From assembly GCF_030010215.1 (NCBI RefSeq), contig NZ_JASCRR010000016.1, forward strand, positions 1 through 64,000: a stretch of DNA of 64,000 nucleotides. Direction: 5' to 3'. The translations under genes and the position numbers were made by a program. Each line of letters starts with the position of its first letter. The stretch's first letter is position 1. Below the pieces are notes generated by a model. It was not told the DNA's origin and made no database searches. It worked only from the letters and a program-made list of their open reading frames with translations. This document shows positions 16,611 to 24,901 of this stretch, in pieces. Source of the stretch: Tianweitania sp. UT-5YL-CI-8 (GTDB lineage Bacteria; Pseudomonadota; Alphaproteobacteria; Rhizobiales; Rhizobiaceae).

Positions 16611-17459
16611 ACGTCGTCTCCTTGGTTGGGTAGGCTCAACGTCAATGCTCGACCGCCTGTTCCATCTGCAAAGCGGAAACTGAGCAACAGAAGAGACCGC
16701 GGCGGCAACCGCTCAGCTGTCGCTGCAGCCTCATCCCAAGGCCATTCCTATCGCCTTTCTGACTCAGGCAGCGTTGGGGAGCCCGCGTTTCGGGCATGGG
16801 CTTTCCTTTGCCGGCAACCGGAACAATCCAGATCAGGCTAGGTTGGTTCACTACATCGGGACAACTTTAATGCTGCCGTCGCTCCAAGATGTTGAAACCG
16901 TCTATGTAGAACTGAAAAAAGCTGCGGGCCCTTGTCGTAGGCCATTGCGCAGCAGACTGGTTCTCGGAAGCAGATGCTCTTCTTGGGCTGGCGGAAAGTG
17001 GCCTCAACCGAAAGCTCGCGTCTCTTCGAGGGTGTGAAGATAGATCCATGTCACGTCATTAATTTGCACTAGACGCTTTCCGAAACGATCATAATATTCG
17101 AGACGGAGGTGTATGCTAATGGACTGTCTACGCCCTTCAGATCGACCAGGTGGTCGCTCAGTGTTCGATGGTCCAGATTTGTCACGGCGCACCCGCGCAT
17201 TCAACAGAACGTCTACGGCGTCGGCGCGGTCCGGAAGTGACGTCGCGATTGATCTCAAGATCAGATCAACCGCGGCATCTGCTTCTCAAGGCTCAGAACA
17301 TCGGTATCCGCCAGTCCAAGGTTGGCCAGGTCCATTGTCGCTGGAATCGAGAAGGTCCTGCGGTCCGTAAGCCTTTGCCGTCGGCCGCAGCCCAGTCGCG
17401 CTCCTAGGGACTGCTATCCTGAAGCATTCAACACGGAACCATATGCAAGTGCTACGATT
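16611..17459. other. Stretch without a recognised gene
   Basis: About 850 bases with no frame that I can support. A minus-strand frame at 17004-17258 ends with LRLEYYDRFGKRLVQINDVT and looks somewhat protein-like, but its upstream half is low quality and it has no clear start. The region continues the decayed NTF2-like genes to its right and is probably degenerate. Confidence 0.45.
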
Positions 17460-18032
17460 GGGGAGAAGCGCCACCTCGGCCTTGCCGCGGCGCGGCCCGA
17501 TATAGGGAACCGGCGCAGTGTCGCCGTCGATGTTCCAGTCCACCGTCTCGAAAAACATGGCCATCACAGTCGCGAGTTTTTCTGAAGAATCGGGATTGGC
17601 GTAAAAGGCGGACACCGCTTCGAGATAGCGTTCCGCGATCTCTTTGGGCGTGGCCGTCAGCACTTCGTCACGGAACAGTCGGATCAGCCGCTCAACGCGG
17701 GAGATGCGCGCCCCGTCGAACTCGAACACATTGCAGAACCGACCTTCGGAGATCGTGCCGTCGGCTAAGACAAGCCGTCGTTCGTAGCGCCCTGCTCCTT
17801 TCCCTCGACGGCGATGCGATCGCCGGCGAAGACCAGGCCGTCGATTTCATGTTCTAGGCTTCGCAACTGGCGACCGATGCGTTCGCCGAAGCGGGCCAGC
17901 GCCGCCTTGCCGCGTGCCGTCCCGAACTTGGGAAAGAAAATATCCACATCCTCGGTGAACAGATCGGCGAGGCTGTCATCGTGCTTATTCACCTTGCGAA
18001 AAATAGCTCCGGATGATCGCGATCCGCTGCAT
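17460..18032 (-). pseudogene. Two adjacent SnoaL/NTF2-like genes, frameshifted
   Basis: From an ATG at 18032 the minus strand reads MQRIAIIRSYF, then must drop one base in a T run (about 18000) to continue RKVNKHDDSLADLFTEDVDI and FFPKFGTARGKAALARFGER. A second frame change near 17765 leads to ADGTISEGRFCNVFEFDGAR. The same frame then runs into a second SnoaL-type start (TPKEIAERYLEAVSAFYANP, VDWNIDGDTAPVPYIGPRRG) that is lost at about 17460. SnoaL-like proteins are small ketosteroid-isomerase-fold proteins. Both copies appear inactive. They are divergent from a TetR gene that may have controlled them. Confidence 0.68.
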
Positions 18033-18069
18033 ATCGAGAGTGTTGCTGATGACACTTCTGCCTTTTGAG

Positions 18070-18091
18070 ATATGTAATTTCGACTACATAT
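18070..18091. promoter_or_regulatory. Palindrome 1 upstream of the TetR gene (putative operator)
   Basis: ATATGTA at 18070-18076 and TACATAT at 18085-18091 form a perfect 7-base inverted repeat with an 8-base spacer. It lies 38 bases outside the start of the divergent SnoaL-like pseudogene and 61 bases from the TetR start. It resembles palindrome 2, as expected for two sites of one dimeric repressor. Confidence 0.5.
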
Positions 18092-18124
18092 TCACCCCCA
18101 TGCGGACACCAAGGCGTCAATGTT

Positions 18125-18144
18125 TTTGTAATTCGAAATACAAA
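18125..18144. promoter_or_regulatory. Palindrome 2 upstream of the TetR gene (putative operator)
   Basis: TTTGTAATTCGAAATACAAA is a 20-base near-perfect palindrome (18 of 20 positions) ending 8 bases before the TetR start codon. It shares the TGTAATT...TACA layout with palindrome 1. Its position fits autoregulation by the TetR protein. Confidence 0.52.
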
Positions 18145-18152
18145 GGCTTCTA

Positions 18153-18749
18153 ATGGCCGTTAGGGGCAGGCCGCGAGGCTTCGACAGGGATGCTGCGCTC
18201 GCTAAGGCGATGCAGCTGTTCTGGGCGAAAGGATATGAAGGCGTCCAGCTTGCCGAACTGACGGCGGCGGTGGGTATCAATCCGCCGAGCTTCTATGCCG
18301 CCGTCCAGTCCAAGGAGGCGATCCATCGTGAAGCGCTCGATCTGTATCCGGCGACCGCGGGAGACGGCAGCATGGCGGCGCTGCGCGATACGCCGGGGAC
18401 AACGACGGACGCTGTCCACGCCATGCTGCTGGCCAGCGTCGAGGTCGCGCTCGCCAGCCCTTCTGCTGGCGGCTGCATGGACAGCCTCGGCCTGGTCAAT
18501 GGACAGGACCAGAATGCAGCCCTGCGCGACGACCTGCGCGCGCTGCGCCGGACGACGGCGACGCTGATCCGCGACCGGTTGGAGCGAGGCGTCCGGGAGG
18601 CTGATCTTCCAGCCGATATCGATGCCGAGCGAGTGGCGACCTTCTGTGCCACCGTCATGCAGGGCCTATCGCTTCAGGCGCAGGACGGGGCATCGCGGGA
18701 CATGCTTATCGGCGTCGTCGAAACGGCGATGACGGCGCTCGATATTTGA
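18153..18749 (+). CDS. TetR/AcrR-family transcriptional regulator
   Basis: A 198-residue TetR protein. The N-terminal helix-turn-helix covers about 12-58 (RDAALAKAMQLFWAKGYEGV, LAELTAAVGINPPSFYAAVQ, SKEAIHREAL), followed by an all-helical ligand domain with TATLIRDRLERGVREADLPA and VATFCATVMQGLSLQAQDGA. It is divergent from the broken SnoaL-like genes across a 120-base gap with two palindromes. This layout usually means repression of itself and of the divergent gene. Confidence 0.82.
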   Translation: MAVRGRPRGFDRDAALAKAMQLFWAKGYEGVQLAELTAAVGINPPSFYAAVQSKEAIHREALDLYPATAGDGSMAALRDTPGTTTDAVHAMLLASVEVALASPSAGGCMDSLGLVNGQDQNAALRDDLRALRRTTATLIRDRLERGVREADLPADIDAERVATFCATVMQGLSLQAQDGASRDMLIGVVETAMTALDI

Positions 18750-18772
18750 CAGGACACGTACGGCGGGTGTCG

Positions 18773-18950
18773 TCAAACATCGTCGGTCGGCAATCCCTCC
18801 GTTCGCGCTATCGCGACTGATATACACCGCGCGAGCGCCGCCGGATTCTCGACATGGGCAAGATGCCCCTGTCCCGCCAATCGGTCGATCCTTGCCTGGG
18901 GCATGACGCGAGCAAAACGATCAAATGCTTCGCCATAAGGCCGTCGCCAT
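18773..18950 (-). pseudogene. Alpha/beta hydrolase, C-terminal fragment
   Basis: The minus strand reads RFARVMPQARIDRLAGQGHL then AHVENPAALARCISVAIA and stops at 18773. The Gly-x-Gly-His-x-x-His-x-Glu pattern is the catalytic-His end of alpha/beta hydrolases. An in-frame stop just upstream of about 18950 and the absence of a nucleophile elbow show that only the tail remains. Confidence 0.55.
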
Positions 18951-19101
18951 CAGGTCGGCGCAACGGGCGCCGTCAACACCGTCAAATGCCTGTAGGAACT
19001 CGAACGCCTGCAGCAGCGTCATGGCCTCGTCACCATGTGCATCGGCGGCAGACAAGGCATTGCTGCCATCTTCGAGCGCATCTGAAAAACCTATCGCAAC
19101 A

Positions 19102-19133
19102 AACCTCCCCGCCGGCCAAGCGGGGAGGTTTTT
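19102..19133 (+). terminator. Rho-independent terminator
   Basis: AACCTCCCCG (19102-19111) pairs perfectly with CGGGGAGGTT (19121-19130) around a 9-base loop and is followed by a T run to 19133. This is a strong GC stem with a U tract on the plus strand. It isolates the lipoprotein gene at 19273 from the decayed region to its left. Confidence 0.8.
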
Positions 19134-19272
19134 GTTCTTCAGCGCTCTTGCTGTGTCTTGCTTCGGCTTCTTGATTTCCTGCCGCCGAAACTGGTGAATT
19201 GAAATCGCAGACTAAAACGAACATATTGCGCCGCAAAAGACGGGCCTGTCGTTCGTCAACGAAAGGGTGACC

Positions 19273-19596
19273 ATGAACCGTTGGCTGATGATTGCGGCTG
19301 CCTCGATCGTTCTGGCGGGATGCGCAAGCGCGAGGGATACAACCAGCGTAGCCGCGCCGGTCGCCACGCAGAGCGTCGAGGTGTCGGAAATCCTGCCGCT
19401 CGAGGCAACAGTGCTGGGAACGGTCAAGGCCAGCGTCTGCGGCACCGACCAACCGGCAGCTCTCGAACAAGCCAAAGCGCAGGCCGCCGCCCTTGGCGCA
19501 ACGGGGATCACCCGCGTCCGCTACAACAAATTGGGTGTCAACGCCCTGCAAGGGTGCTGGAACGGCACCATCGCCAGAGCTTTGGCTTATCGATAG
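19273..19596 (+). CDS. Small lipoprotein (RcsF-like layout)
   Basis: A 107-residue protein with a lipoprotein signal: MNRWLMIAAASIVLAGCAS gives the lipobox Leu-Ala-Gly-Cys with acylated Cys17. The mature part contains VKASVCGTDQPAALEQAKAQ and GVNALQGCWNGTIARALAYR, an alpha/beta layout with two conserved Cys that resembles the RcsF/DUF4156 outer-membrane lipoproteins. AAAGGG lies just upstream; a GTG 6 bases earlier is an alternative start. Role unknown; envelope sensing is only an analogy. Confidence 0.7.
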   Translation: MNRWLMIAAASIVLAGCASARDTTSVAAPVATQSVEVSEILPLEATVLGTVKASVCGTDQPAALEQAKAQAAALGATGITRVRYNKLGVNALQGCWNGTIARALAYR

Positions 19597-19754
19597 TGCC
19601 TGCGAGAGGGTTCGCCAAGCACCGTCCCTCAAACATACGGGATTGCTGCGTTCACTATCGTGAGGCCGATATCCATCGCGCTGAAAACTTTGTAGAAGGT
19701 GGCGCAGTCCAACGCAGACTGTTAGCTGGGCTCTAAGGAAGTATGGAGAGACAC

Positions 19755-21188
19755 ATGACATTGCATCAGAATCTGATTGCCGGCGAATGGATCGGCCAAG
19801 AGGGCTCGAAAAATGTCAGCCCTTCCGACACCAACGACATTGTCGGCACCTACGCCCAGGCCAATGCCGACGATGCCAAGACGGCGATTGCCGCCGCCAA
19901 GGCAGCGTTCCCGACCTGGTCGCGCTCCGGCATCCTCGAGCGCCATGCGGTACTCAGGAAAGCGTCCGACGAAATCCTGGCGCGCAAGGAAGAGCTCGGC
20001 AAGTTGCTCGCCCGCGAGGAAGGCAAGATCCTGCCCGAAGCCATCGGCGAGGTAACTCGCGCAGCCCAGATCTTTGATTTCTTCGCCGGCGAGGCGCTGC
20101 GCCTGGCAGGCGAAGTGCTGCCCTCAGCCCGTCCGGGCATCGGCGTCGAAATCACCCGCGAACCGCTCGGCGTCATCGGCATCATCACGCCCTGGAACTT
20201 CCCCATCGCAATTCCCGCCTGGAAAATCGCGCCCGCGCTCTGCTACGGCAACACGGTGGTCTTCAAGCCTGCCGACCTCGTTCCGGGCTGCGCCTGGGCG
20301 ATTGTCGACATCCTGCACCGCGCCGGCCTGCCTAAGGGGGTGCTCAACCTCGTCATGGGCCGTGGCTCGGTGGTCGGCCAGGCGCTGCTTGACAGCCCCG
20401 ACCTAGCCGGCATCACCTTTACCGGCTCGACCGGCACGGGCAAGCGCGTCGCCCTGTCGTCGCTCGAACACAACCGCAAATTCCAGCTCGAAATGGGCGG
20501 CAAGAACCCGATGGTCGTGCTTGACGACGCCGATCTGAGCGTCGCCGTCGAAGCGGCCGCCAATTCCGGCTTCTTCTCCACCGGACAGCGCTGCACCGCA
20601 TCCTCCCGGCTGATCGTGACCGATGGCATCCACGATAAATTCGTCGCAGCGCTGACCGAGAAGCTGAAATCGCTGACCGTCGACAACGCGCTCAAGTCCG
20701 GCTCGCATATCGGCCCCGTCGTTGACGACAAGCAGCTTGCCCAGGACCTCGATTATATCGAGATCGGCAAGAAGGAAGGCGCCAAGCTCGCCTTCGGCGG
20801 CGAGCGGCTGGAGCGCGATACGCCCGGCTTCTACCTGCAGCCCGCGCTGTTCACCGAAGCGACCAACGAGATGCGTATCAGCCAGGAGGAAATCTTTGGA
20901 CCGGTCGCCTCCGTCATCCGCGTCAAGGATTATGACGAGGCGCTTTCCGTGGCCAACGACACGCCGTTCGGCCTGTCGGCGGGAATCGCCACCACAAGCC
21001 TGAAATACGCCACCCATTTCAAGCGCAATTCGGAGGCCGGCATGGTGATGGTCAATCTGCCGACGGCGGGCGTCGATTTCCACGTGCCCTTCGGCGGCCG
21101 CAAGGCCTCGTCATTCGGCCCACGCGAACAGGGCCGCTACGCCGCCGAGTTCTTCACCGTCGTGAAGACAGCCTACACGCTGCCGTAA
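19755..21188 (+). CDS. Aldehyde dehydrogenase, probable 2,5-dioxovalerate (alpha-ketoglutarate semialdehyde) dehydrogenase
   Basis: A 477-residue NAD(P)-dependent aldehyde dehydrogenase. Asn148 in ITPWNFPIA, cofactor loop TFTGSTGTGKRVA, general base Glu246 in LEMGGKNP, nucleophile Cys280 in GQRCTASSR, and EEIFGPVASV near the C terminus. Overall pattern resembles Bacillus YcbD/GucD-type enzymes that oxidise alpha-ketoglutarate semialdehyde in sugar-acid and hydroxyproline degradation; succinate-semialdehyde dehydrogenase is the alternative. An ATG 12 bases upstream is also possible. No sugar-acid dehydratase lies nearby, so the pathway is not fixed by context. Confidence 0.78.
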   Translation: MTLHQNLIAGEWIGQEGSKNVSPSDTNDIVGTYAQANADDAKTAIAAAKAAFPTWSRSGILERHAVLRKASDEILARKEELGKLLAREEGKILPEAIGEVTRAAQIFDFFAGEALRLAGEVLPSARPGIGVEITREPLGVIGIITPWNFPIAIPAWKIAPALCYGNTVVFKPADLVPGCAWAIVDILHRAGLPKGVLNLVMGRGSVVGQALLDSPDLAGITFTGSTGTGKRVALSSLEHNRKFQLEMGGKNPMVVLDDADLSVAVEAAANSGFFSTGQRCTASSRLIVTDGIHDKFVAALTEKLKSLTVDNALKSGSHIGPVVDDKQLAQDLDYIEIGKKEGAKLAFGGERLERDTPGFYLQPALFTEATNEMRISQEEIFGPVASVIRVKDYDEALSVANDTPFGLSAGIATTSLKYATHFKRNSEAGMVMVNLPTAGVDFHVPFGGRKASSFGPREQGRYAAEFFTVVKTAYTLP

Positions 21189-21221
21189 GGCGAGAAGCAG
21201 CGCCGTTCCCCGACGCCGCCC

Positions 21222-22391
21222 TCAATACGGCAGGCCGGTGTAGTTTTCGGCCATGACAGCCTGCGCGGAGGCCGAGCTCTCCAGAAAAGCGAGCTCGGTG
21301 TCTTGCATACGCCGCTCATAGGCGTTGTGTTCGGGAAAGCGATGCATCAGCGTGGTCATCCACCATGAGAACCGCATCGCTTTCCACACTCGCGACAGCG
21401 CCTGCTCGGAGTAGCCATCAAGCCCTGAGCCGTCGCCGCTGCCGTAGAACAGCTTCAGCGCCTCGGCCAGATAATGCACGTCCGAAACGGCCAGGTTCAG
21501 GCCCTTGGCCCCTGTCGGCGGCACGATATGAGCCGCGTCGCCGCATAGGAAAAGCTTTCCCCATCGCATCGGCTCCGACACGAAGGAGCGCAGCGGCGCG
21601 ATCGATTTTTCGATGGACGGGCCGGTGACGAGGCGTTCGGCAACATCCTCGGGCAGGCGGCGCTTCAGCTCCTGCCAGAAGACGTCGTCCGACCAGTCTT
21701 CCACATGATCGGTCAGCGGCACCTGGATGTAATAGCGCGACAGGTTCGGGTTTCGCATCGAGGCCAGCGCGAACCCGCGCTCGTGGCTGGCATAGATCAG
21801 CTCATCGGCCAAGGGCGGCGTATGCGACAACACGCCGAGCCAGCCGAACGGGTAGACCTTTTCGAACTCGCGGCGCACCTTCTGCGGAATGGAAGGGCGG
21901 CTGACGCCATGAAAGCCGTCGCAGCCGGCGATGAAGTCGCAGTCCAACCGGAACGGTTTCCCATCATGCGCCCATGTCACGAAAGGCGTATCGCCGTCAT
22001 GGCCATGCAGCGCCACCTCCTCGGCATCGTGAATGATGGTCGCGCCCATTGCATCCTGCGCCGCGTAGAGGTCGCGCGTCATCTCGGTCTGGCCGTAGAT
22101 CATCACCCGGCGCCCGCAGGCATCACGAAAGTCGACCCGGAACATCCGGCCATCATGGGCGAGATAACAGCCGTCATGCGGCATGCCTTCGCGGTCCATA
22201 CGTTCGCCGATACCGATGCTGCGGAGCAGTTCCACCGTGCCCCATTCCAGCACGCCGGCGCGAATGCGCGACAGCACGTAATCGCGTGATTTCCGCTCAA
22301 GGACCACAGTCGATATGCCGGCGCGGTTGAGAAGCTGGGATAACAGCAGGCCAGCCGGCCCGCCACCTACGATGGCAATCTGTGTCCGCAC
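21222..22391 (-). CDS. pobA: 4-hydroxybenzoate 3-monooxygenase
   Basis: A 389-residue flavoprotein monooxygenase converting 4-hydroxybenzoate to protocatechuate with NADPH and O2. FAD motif IAIVGGGPAGLLLSQLLNRA, the Asp-Gly motif IAGCDGFHGVSR, and LFLCGDAAHIVPPTGAKGLN, with the PobA-type ending AENYTGLPY. The start is a GTG at 22391, preceded by GGAGG at 7 bases; upstream in-frame Met codons would run into the divergent regulator. It is transcribed divergently from pobR, the usual arrangement. Protocatechuate ring-cleavage genes are not in this window. Confidence 0.93.
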   Translation of the reverse strand: MRTQIAIVGGGPAGLLLSQLLNRAGISTVVLERKSRDYVLSRIRAGVLEWGTVELLRSIGIGERMDREGMPHDGCYLAHDGRMFRVDFRDACGRRVMIYGQTEMTRDLYAAQDAMGATIIHDAEEVALHGHDGDTPFVTWAHDGKPFRLDCDFIAGCDGFHGVSRPSIPQKVRREFEKVYPFGWLGVLSHTPPLADELIYASHERGFALASMRNPNLSRYYIQVPLTDHVEDWSDDVFWQELKRRLPEDVAERLVTGPSIEKSIAPLRSFVSEPMRWGKLFLCGDAAHIVPPTGAKGLNLAVSDVHYLAEALKLFYGSGDGSGLDGYSEQALSRVWKAMRFSWWMTTLMHRFPEHNAYERRMQDTELAFLESSASAQAVMAENYTGLPY

Positions 22392-22438
22392 GATGGACCC
22401 TCCGTCCAGAGAGGATAACGCGGCGGAGAATTCCGTGA

Positions 22439-23338
22439 ATGGACAAAGCCGTGTTGTTCCGGCACTTTTCGGACATGGTGCCCGAAATCTCACCGATCCC
22501 GTCCTACCAGCTCTATGGCGAAAAGCGCGGCTTTCCCGATGTGTTGCATATAGAGCGTATCGTCGACCGGGCGGCGGGGCTCGACTGGAAGATCGGCCCG
22601 CACCGGCATCTCCACCTGCATCAACTGTTCCTGTTGCTGTCCGGCGAGATCACGCTGTCGATCGACGGCGAAAGCCAGGCCGTTATGACGCCCGCTCTGC
22701 TCAACATCCCGCGCGGCTGTGTTCACGGCTTTCGGTTTTCAGCCGGCACCGAAGGCTATGTGCTGACGCTGCCGGTGGAGGAGTTTGGTGACCTGTTTGG
22801 CGAGGATAGCGAAACGGCCATGCCGGCCAGCCGCTTTTTCGTCGCTGTGCCCAGGACTGCTGCTCAGATGCTTTTCGCCGATCTCGCGCAGGAACACAGC
22901 GCGTCGCGGCCGTATCGCAAAACGCGGTTGCGCGCTTTGGCGATGCTGGTCTTGTGCAACGCCTTTTCCACCGCGGATCATGCGGACGATGACGCAATCC
23001 CACGCCCCGACCGCCGCGACCCGCGCATCGGGCGTTTCGAAGCGCTGATCGAAAAGCACCATAGGCAGCACTGGGCGGTTTCGGACTATGCCCGGGAGTT
23101 GGCAATGTCGCCGCGCCATCTCAGCCGGCTCTGCACCGCTCTCACCGGGCTTTCGGCCATGGCGCTCATCGAAGGCTACCGCATCCGCGAGGCCTGCCGG
23201 ATGCTGGTCTATACCCGGATGTCAGTCTCAAGCGTGGCGTTTTCGCTCGGCTTCGACGAGGCGTCCTATTTCAGCCGCAGCTTCCAGCGCAATACTGGGC
23301 TGTCGCCCAGCGCCTACCGGGCGAGGTTCGAGGCTTAG
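22439..23338 (+). CDS. pobR: AraC-family activator of 4-hydroxybenzoate degradation
   Basis: A 299-residue AraC/XylS regulator with an N-terminal cupin-like effector domain (IGPHRHLHLHQLFLLLSGEI, LLNIPRGCVHGFRF). The C-terminal double helix-turn-helix includes WAVSDYARELAMSPRHLSRL and the signature VAFSLGFDEASYFSRSFQRN. It is divergent from pobA with 47 bases between, as for PobR activators that respond to 4-hydroxybenzoate. A second Met 36 bases downstream is an alternative start that would widen the promoter gap. Confidence 0.87.
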   Translation: MDKAVLFRHFSDMVPEISPIPSYQLYGEKRGFPDVLHIERIVDRAAGLDWKIGPHRHLHLHQLFLLLSGEITLSIDGESQAVMTPALLNIPRGCVHGFRFSAGTEGYVLTLPVEEFGDLFGEDSETAMPASRFFVAVPRTAAQMLFADLAQEHSASRPYRKTRLRALAMLVLCNAFSTADHADDDAIPRPDRRDPRIGRFEALIEKHHRQHWAVSDYARELAMSPRHLSRLCTALTGLSAMALIEGYRIREACRMLVYTRMSVSSVAFSLGFDEASYFSRSFQRNTGLSPSAYRARFEA

Positions 23339-23348
23339 CCGCAAACGG

Positions 23349-23732
23349 CTATTCGCTGGACTTGCTCCAGCTAACCGTCTTGCACACCAGCCCTCCGATG
23401 ACGCAGCCTTTCGTCGACAGGCTCGCGCCCGAGACGCTGATATCGATCTTGTAGTTCATGTTGCGCTTGGCATCGAAGGCGGTGCCGCTCAGCATGTCGC
23501 CGGATGGCTTGACGTCCATCACCAGCCTGTCGCCGACGGCCTCGCCGCCACTGGTATCCTTGATCCAGAGATTGGTGGCGCAAAGATTGTTGCCGCAGGG
23601 AGCTATCCGCACCTTGGCGTTGCCGTCGCCGCGCATCCAGATGCCGTCGACATCAGGTTCGGCATGGGCGATTGACGTCGCGGCAACCAGGATGCCGAAA
23701 GCGACTGCAGTTCCGGACTTGAAAGCTTTCAT
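23349..23732 (-). CDS. DUF2147-family exported protein
   Basis: A 127-residue secreted protein: signal peptide MKAFKSGTAVAFGILVAATS followed by IAHA, then DGIWMRGDGNAKVRIAPCGN, NLCATNLWIKD and CVIGGLVCKTVSW. The Gly-x-Trp start, a central Cys pair and a lipocalin-like strand pattern are those of DUF2147. An in-frame Met 60 bases upstream lacks a signal and is not preferred. Function unknown; location should be periplasmic. It converges with pobR. Confidence 0.75.
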   Translation of the reverse strand: MKAFKSGTAVAFGILVAATSIAHAEPDVDGIWMRGDGNAKVRIAPCGNNLCATNLWIKDTSGGEAVGDRLVMDVKPSGDMLSGTAFDAKRNMNYKIDISVSGASLSTKGCVIGGLVCKTVSWSKSSE

Positions 23733-23911
23733 GACTGCCTCTCTGGGTGGGTCTGTCGCGAAGTCACGATCATCACGCGCCGCGAGTTTCATCCGCCTCC
23801 GAAAACAGACAAAACGGCCTGAGAGTTCCTCATACTGCGCAATGAACGATCGCAGGCGAAACCATTTCGCATCGCAGCCGTATAGAGAGAATAACAGCAG
23901 GAGCGGATGAG

Positions 23912-24316
23912 ATGAAAACCTTGGGAATCGCCTATGTCGCGACTGGACTGGTGTTTCTGGCGATAGACGCCGTATGGCTGTCGACCATGGCGAGCAGGCT
24001 CTACCGCCCGCTTCTCGGTGACATGCTGACCGATGGCTTTAACGTTGCGCCGGCGGTCCTATTCTATCTCATCTATATCGGCGGCATTCTGTTTTTTGCC
24101 TTATATCCCGCGCTGGGAACCGGACGCTGGCAGACGGCTGCCTTGAACGGCGCGGTGCTTGGTTTCGTTGCCTATGCCACCTACGACCTGACCAATCAGG
24201 CTACGCTGCGCAACTGGCCGACGATCATCACCGTAGCCGATCTGGCCTGGGGCACGTTGTTGACCGCCGCGTCTGCAACCGGCGGCTTTCTCATCACCCG
24301 CAAGCTGTTGGGATAA
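23912..24316 (+). CDS. DUF2177-family membrane protein
   Basis: A 134-residue integral membrane protein with four hydrophobic helices. It matches DUF2177: AIDAVWLSTMASRLYRPLLG, an FYLIYIGGILFFALYPAL helix, and LGFVAYATYDLTNQATLRNW. DUF2177 genes often sit with cyclopropane-fatty-acid-synthase-like and DUF1295 genes in groups linked to singlet-oxygen stress or fatty-acid modification, and here those genes are the next ones on the opposite strand. GGAGCGG lies upstream of the start. Confidence 0.8.
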   Translation: MKTLGIAYVATGLVFLAIDAVWLSTMASRLYRPLLGDMLTDGFNVAPAVLFYLIYIGGILFFALYPALGTGRWQTAALNGAVLGFVAYATYDLTNQATLRNWPTIITVADLAWGTLLTAASATGGFLITRKLLG

Positions 24317-24319
24317 CCG

Positions 24320-24901
24320 TTATTTCGGTGGAACGTCGCTGCGCTCAGCGATCATGTTCGATGCCAGAATACCGACCAACGCGGTGAGCATACCGACGCT
24401 GGTCGCATTCAACCTGATGAAAGAAGCGTATTCCTCGGCGGTGAAGCGGTGGAACGGCTCTCCGTAGCCACCATGCATCACCATGTAGACGGCGAGCGAC
24501 AGTCCGGCCACCACGAAACTGTGCAGCCTCTCCCTGGGCCGAAAGACGACGAAAGCGATTAGCGCAATCGGCAGCAGGAACAGTTCCACGCCAGATTCGT
24601 CTCCGAACGCTTTCGCGCTCAGCATCGTGTTGCCGATGCCGGCGACCGGGAGCAACCCCCTGCCGGCTATCGTGTCGATCCGCGACACCATCGGTACCGC
24701 CAGGAAGAACGGCGTCGACAGGAATGTCCAATAGGCTGGTTCGAAATTCGGGCTGACGACCCAGTAGAGATAGAGCGGATAAAACGGCTGGTTGAAGACG
24801 ACGACCAGCGCGATGGTGTTGGCCGCCCGGACCAGCGGGTCGGGATGGTAGGCATAGCGGCTGATCGGACCCCAGACGCGGCCTAGCAGGGCGGCGCTCA
24901 T
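24320..24901 (-). CDS. Multi-pass membrane protein linked to a Cfa-like gene
   Basis: A 193-residue protein with about five hydrophobic segments (TIALVVVFNQPFYPLYLYWV, STPFFLAVPMV, LLPIALIAFVVF, FVVAGLSLAVYMVM, LTALVGILAS). I do not recognise the family. The start MSAALLGRVWGPISRYAYHP at 24901 overlaps the stop of the Cfa-like methyltransferase by 4 bases, so the two are co-translated. A role with that lipid-modifying enzyme is inference from coupling. Confidence 0.7.
   Translation of the reverse strand: MSAALLGRVWGPISRYAYHPDPLVRAANTIALVVVFNQPFYPLYLYWVVSPNFEPAYWTFLSTPFFLAVPMVSRIDTIAGRGLLPVAGIGNTMLSAKAFGDESGVELFLLPIALIAFVVFRPRERLHSFVVAGLSLAVYMVMHGGYGEPFHRFTAEEYASFIRLNATSVGMLTALVGILASNMIAERSDVPPK

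Noticed and set aside
17004-17258. Minus-strand 84-codon frame ending LRLEYYDRFGKRLVQINDVT
   Set aside because: The second half looks protein-like, but the first half does not and no ribosome binding site or neighbour supports it; left as unannotated sequence.
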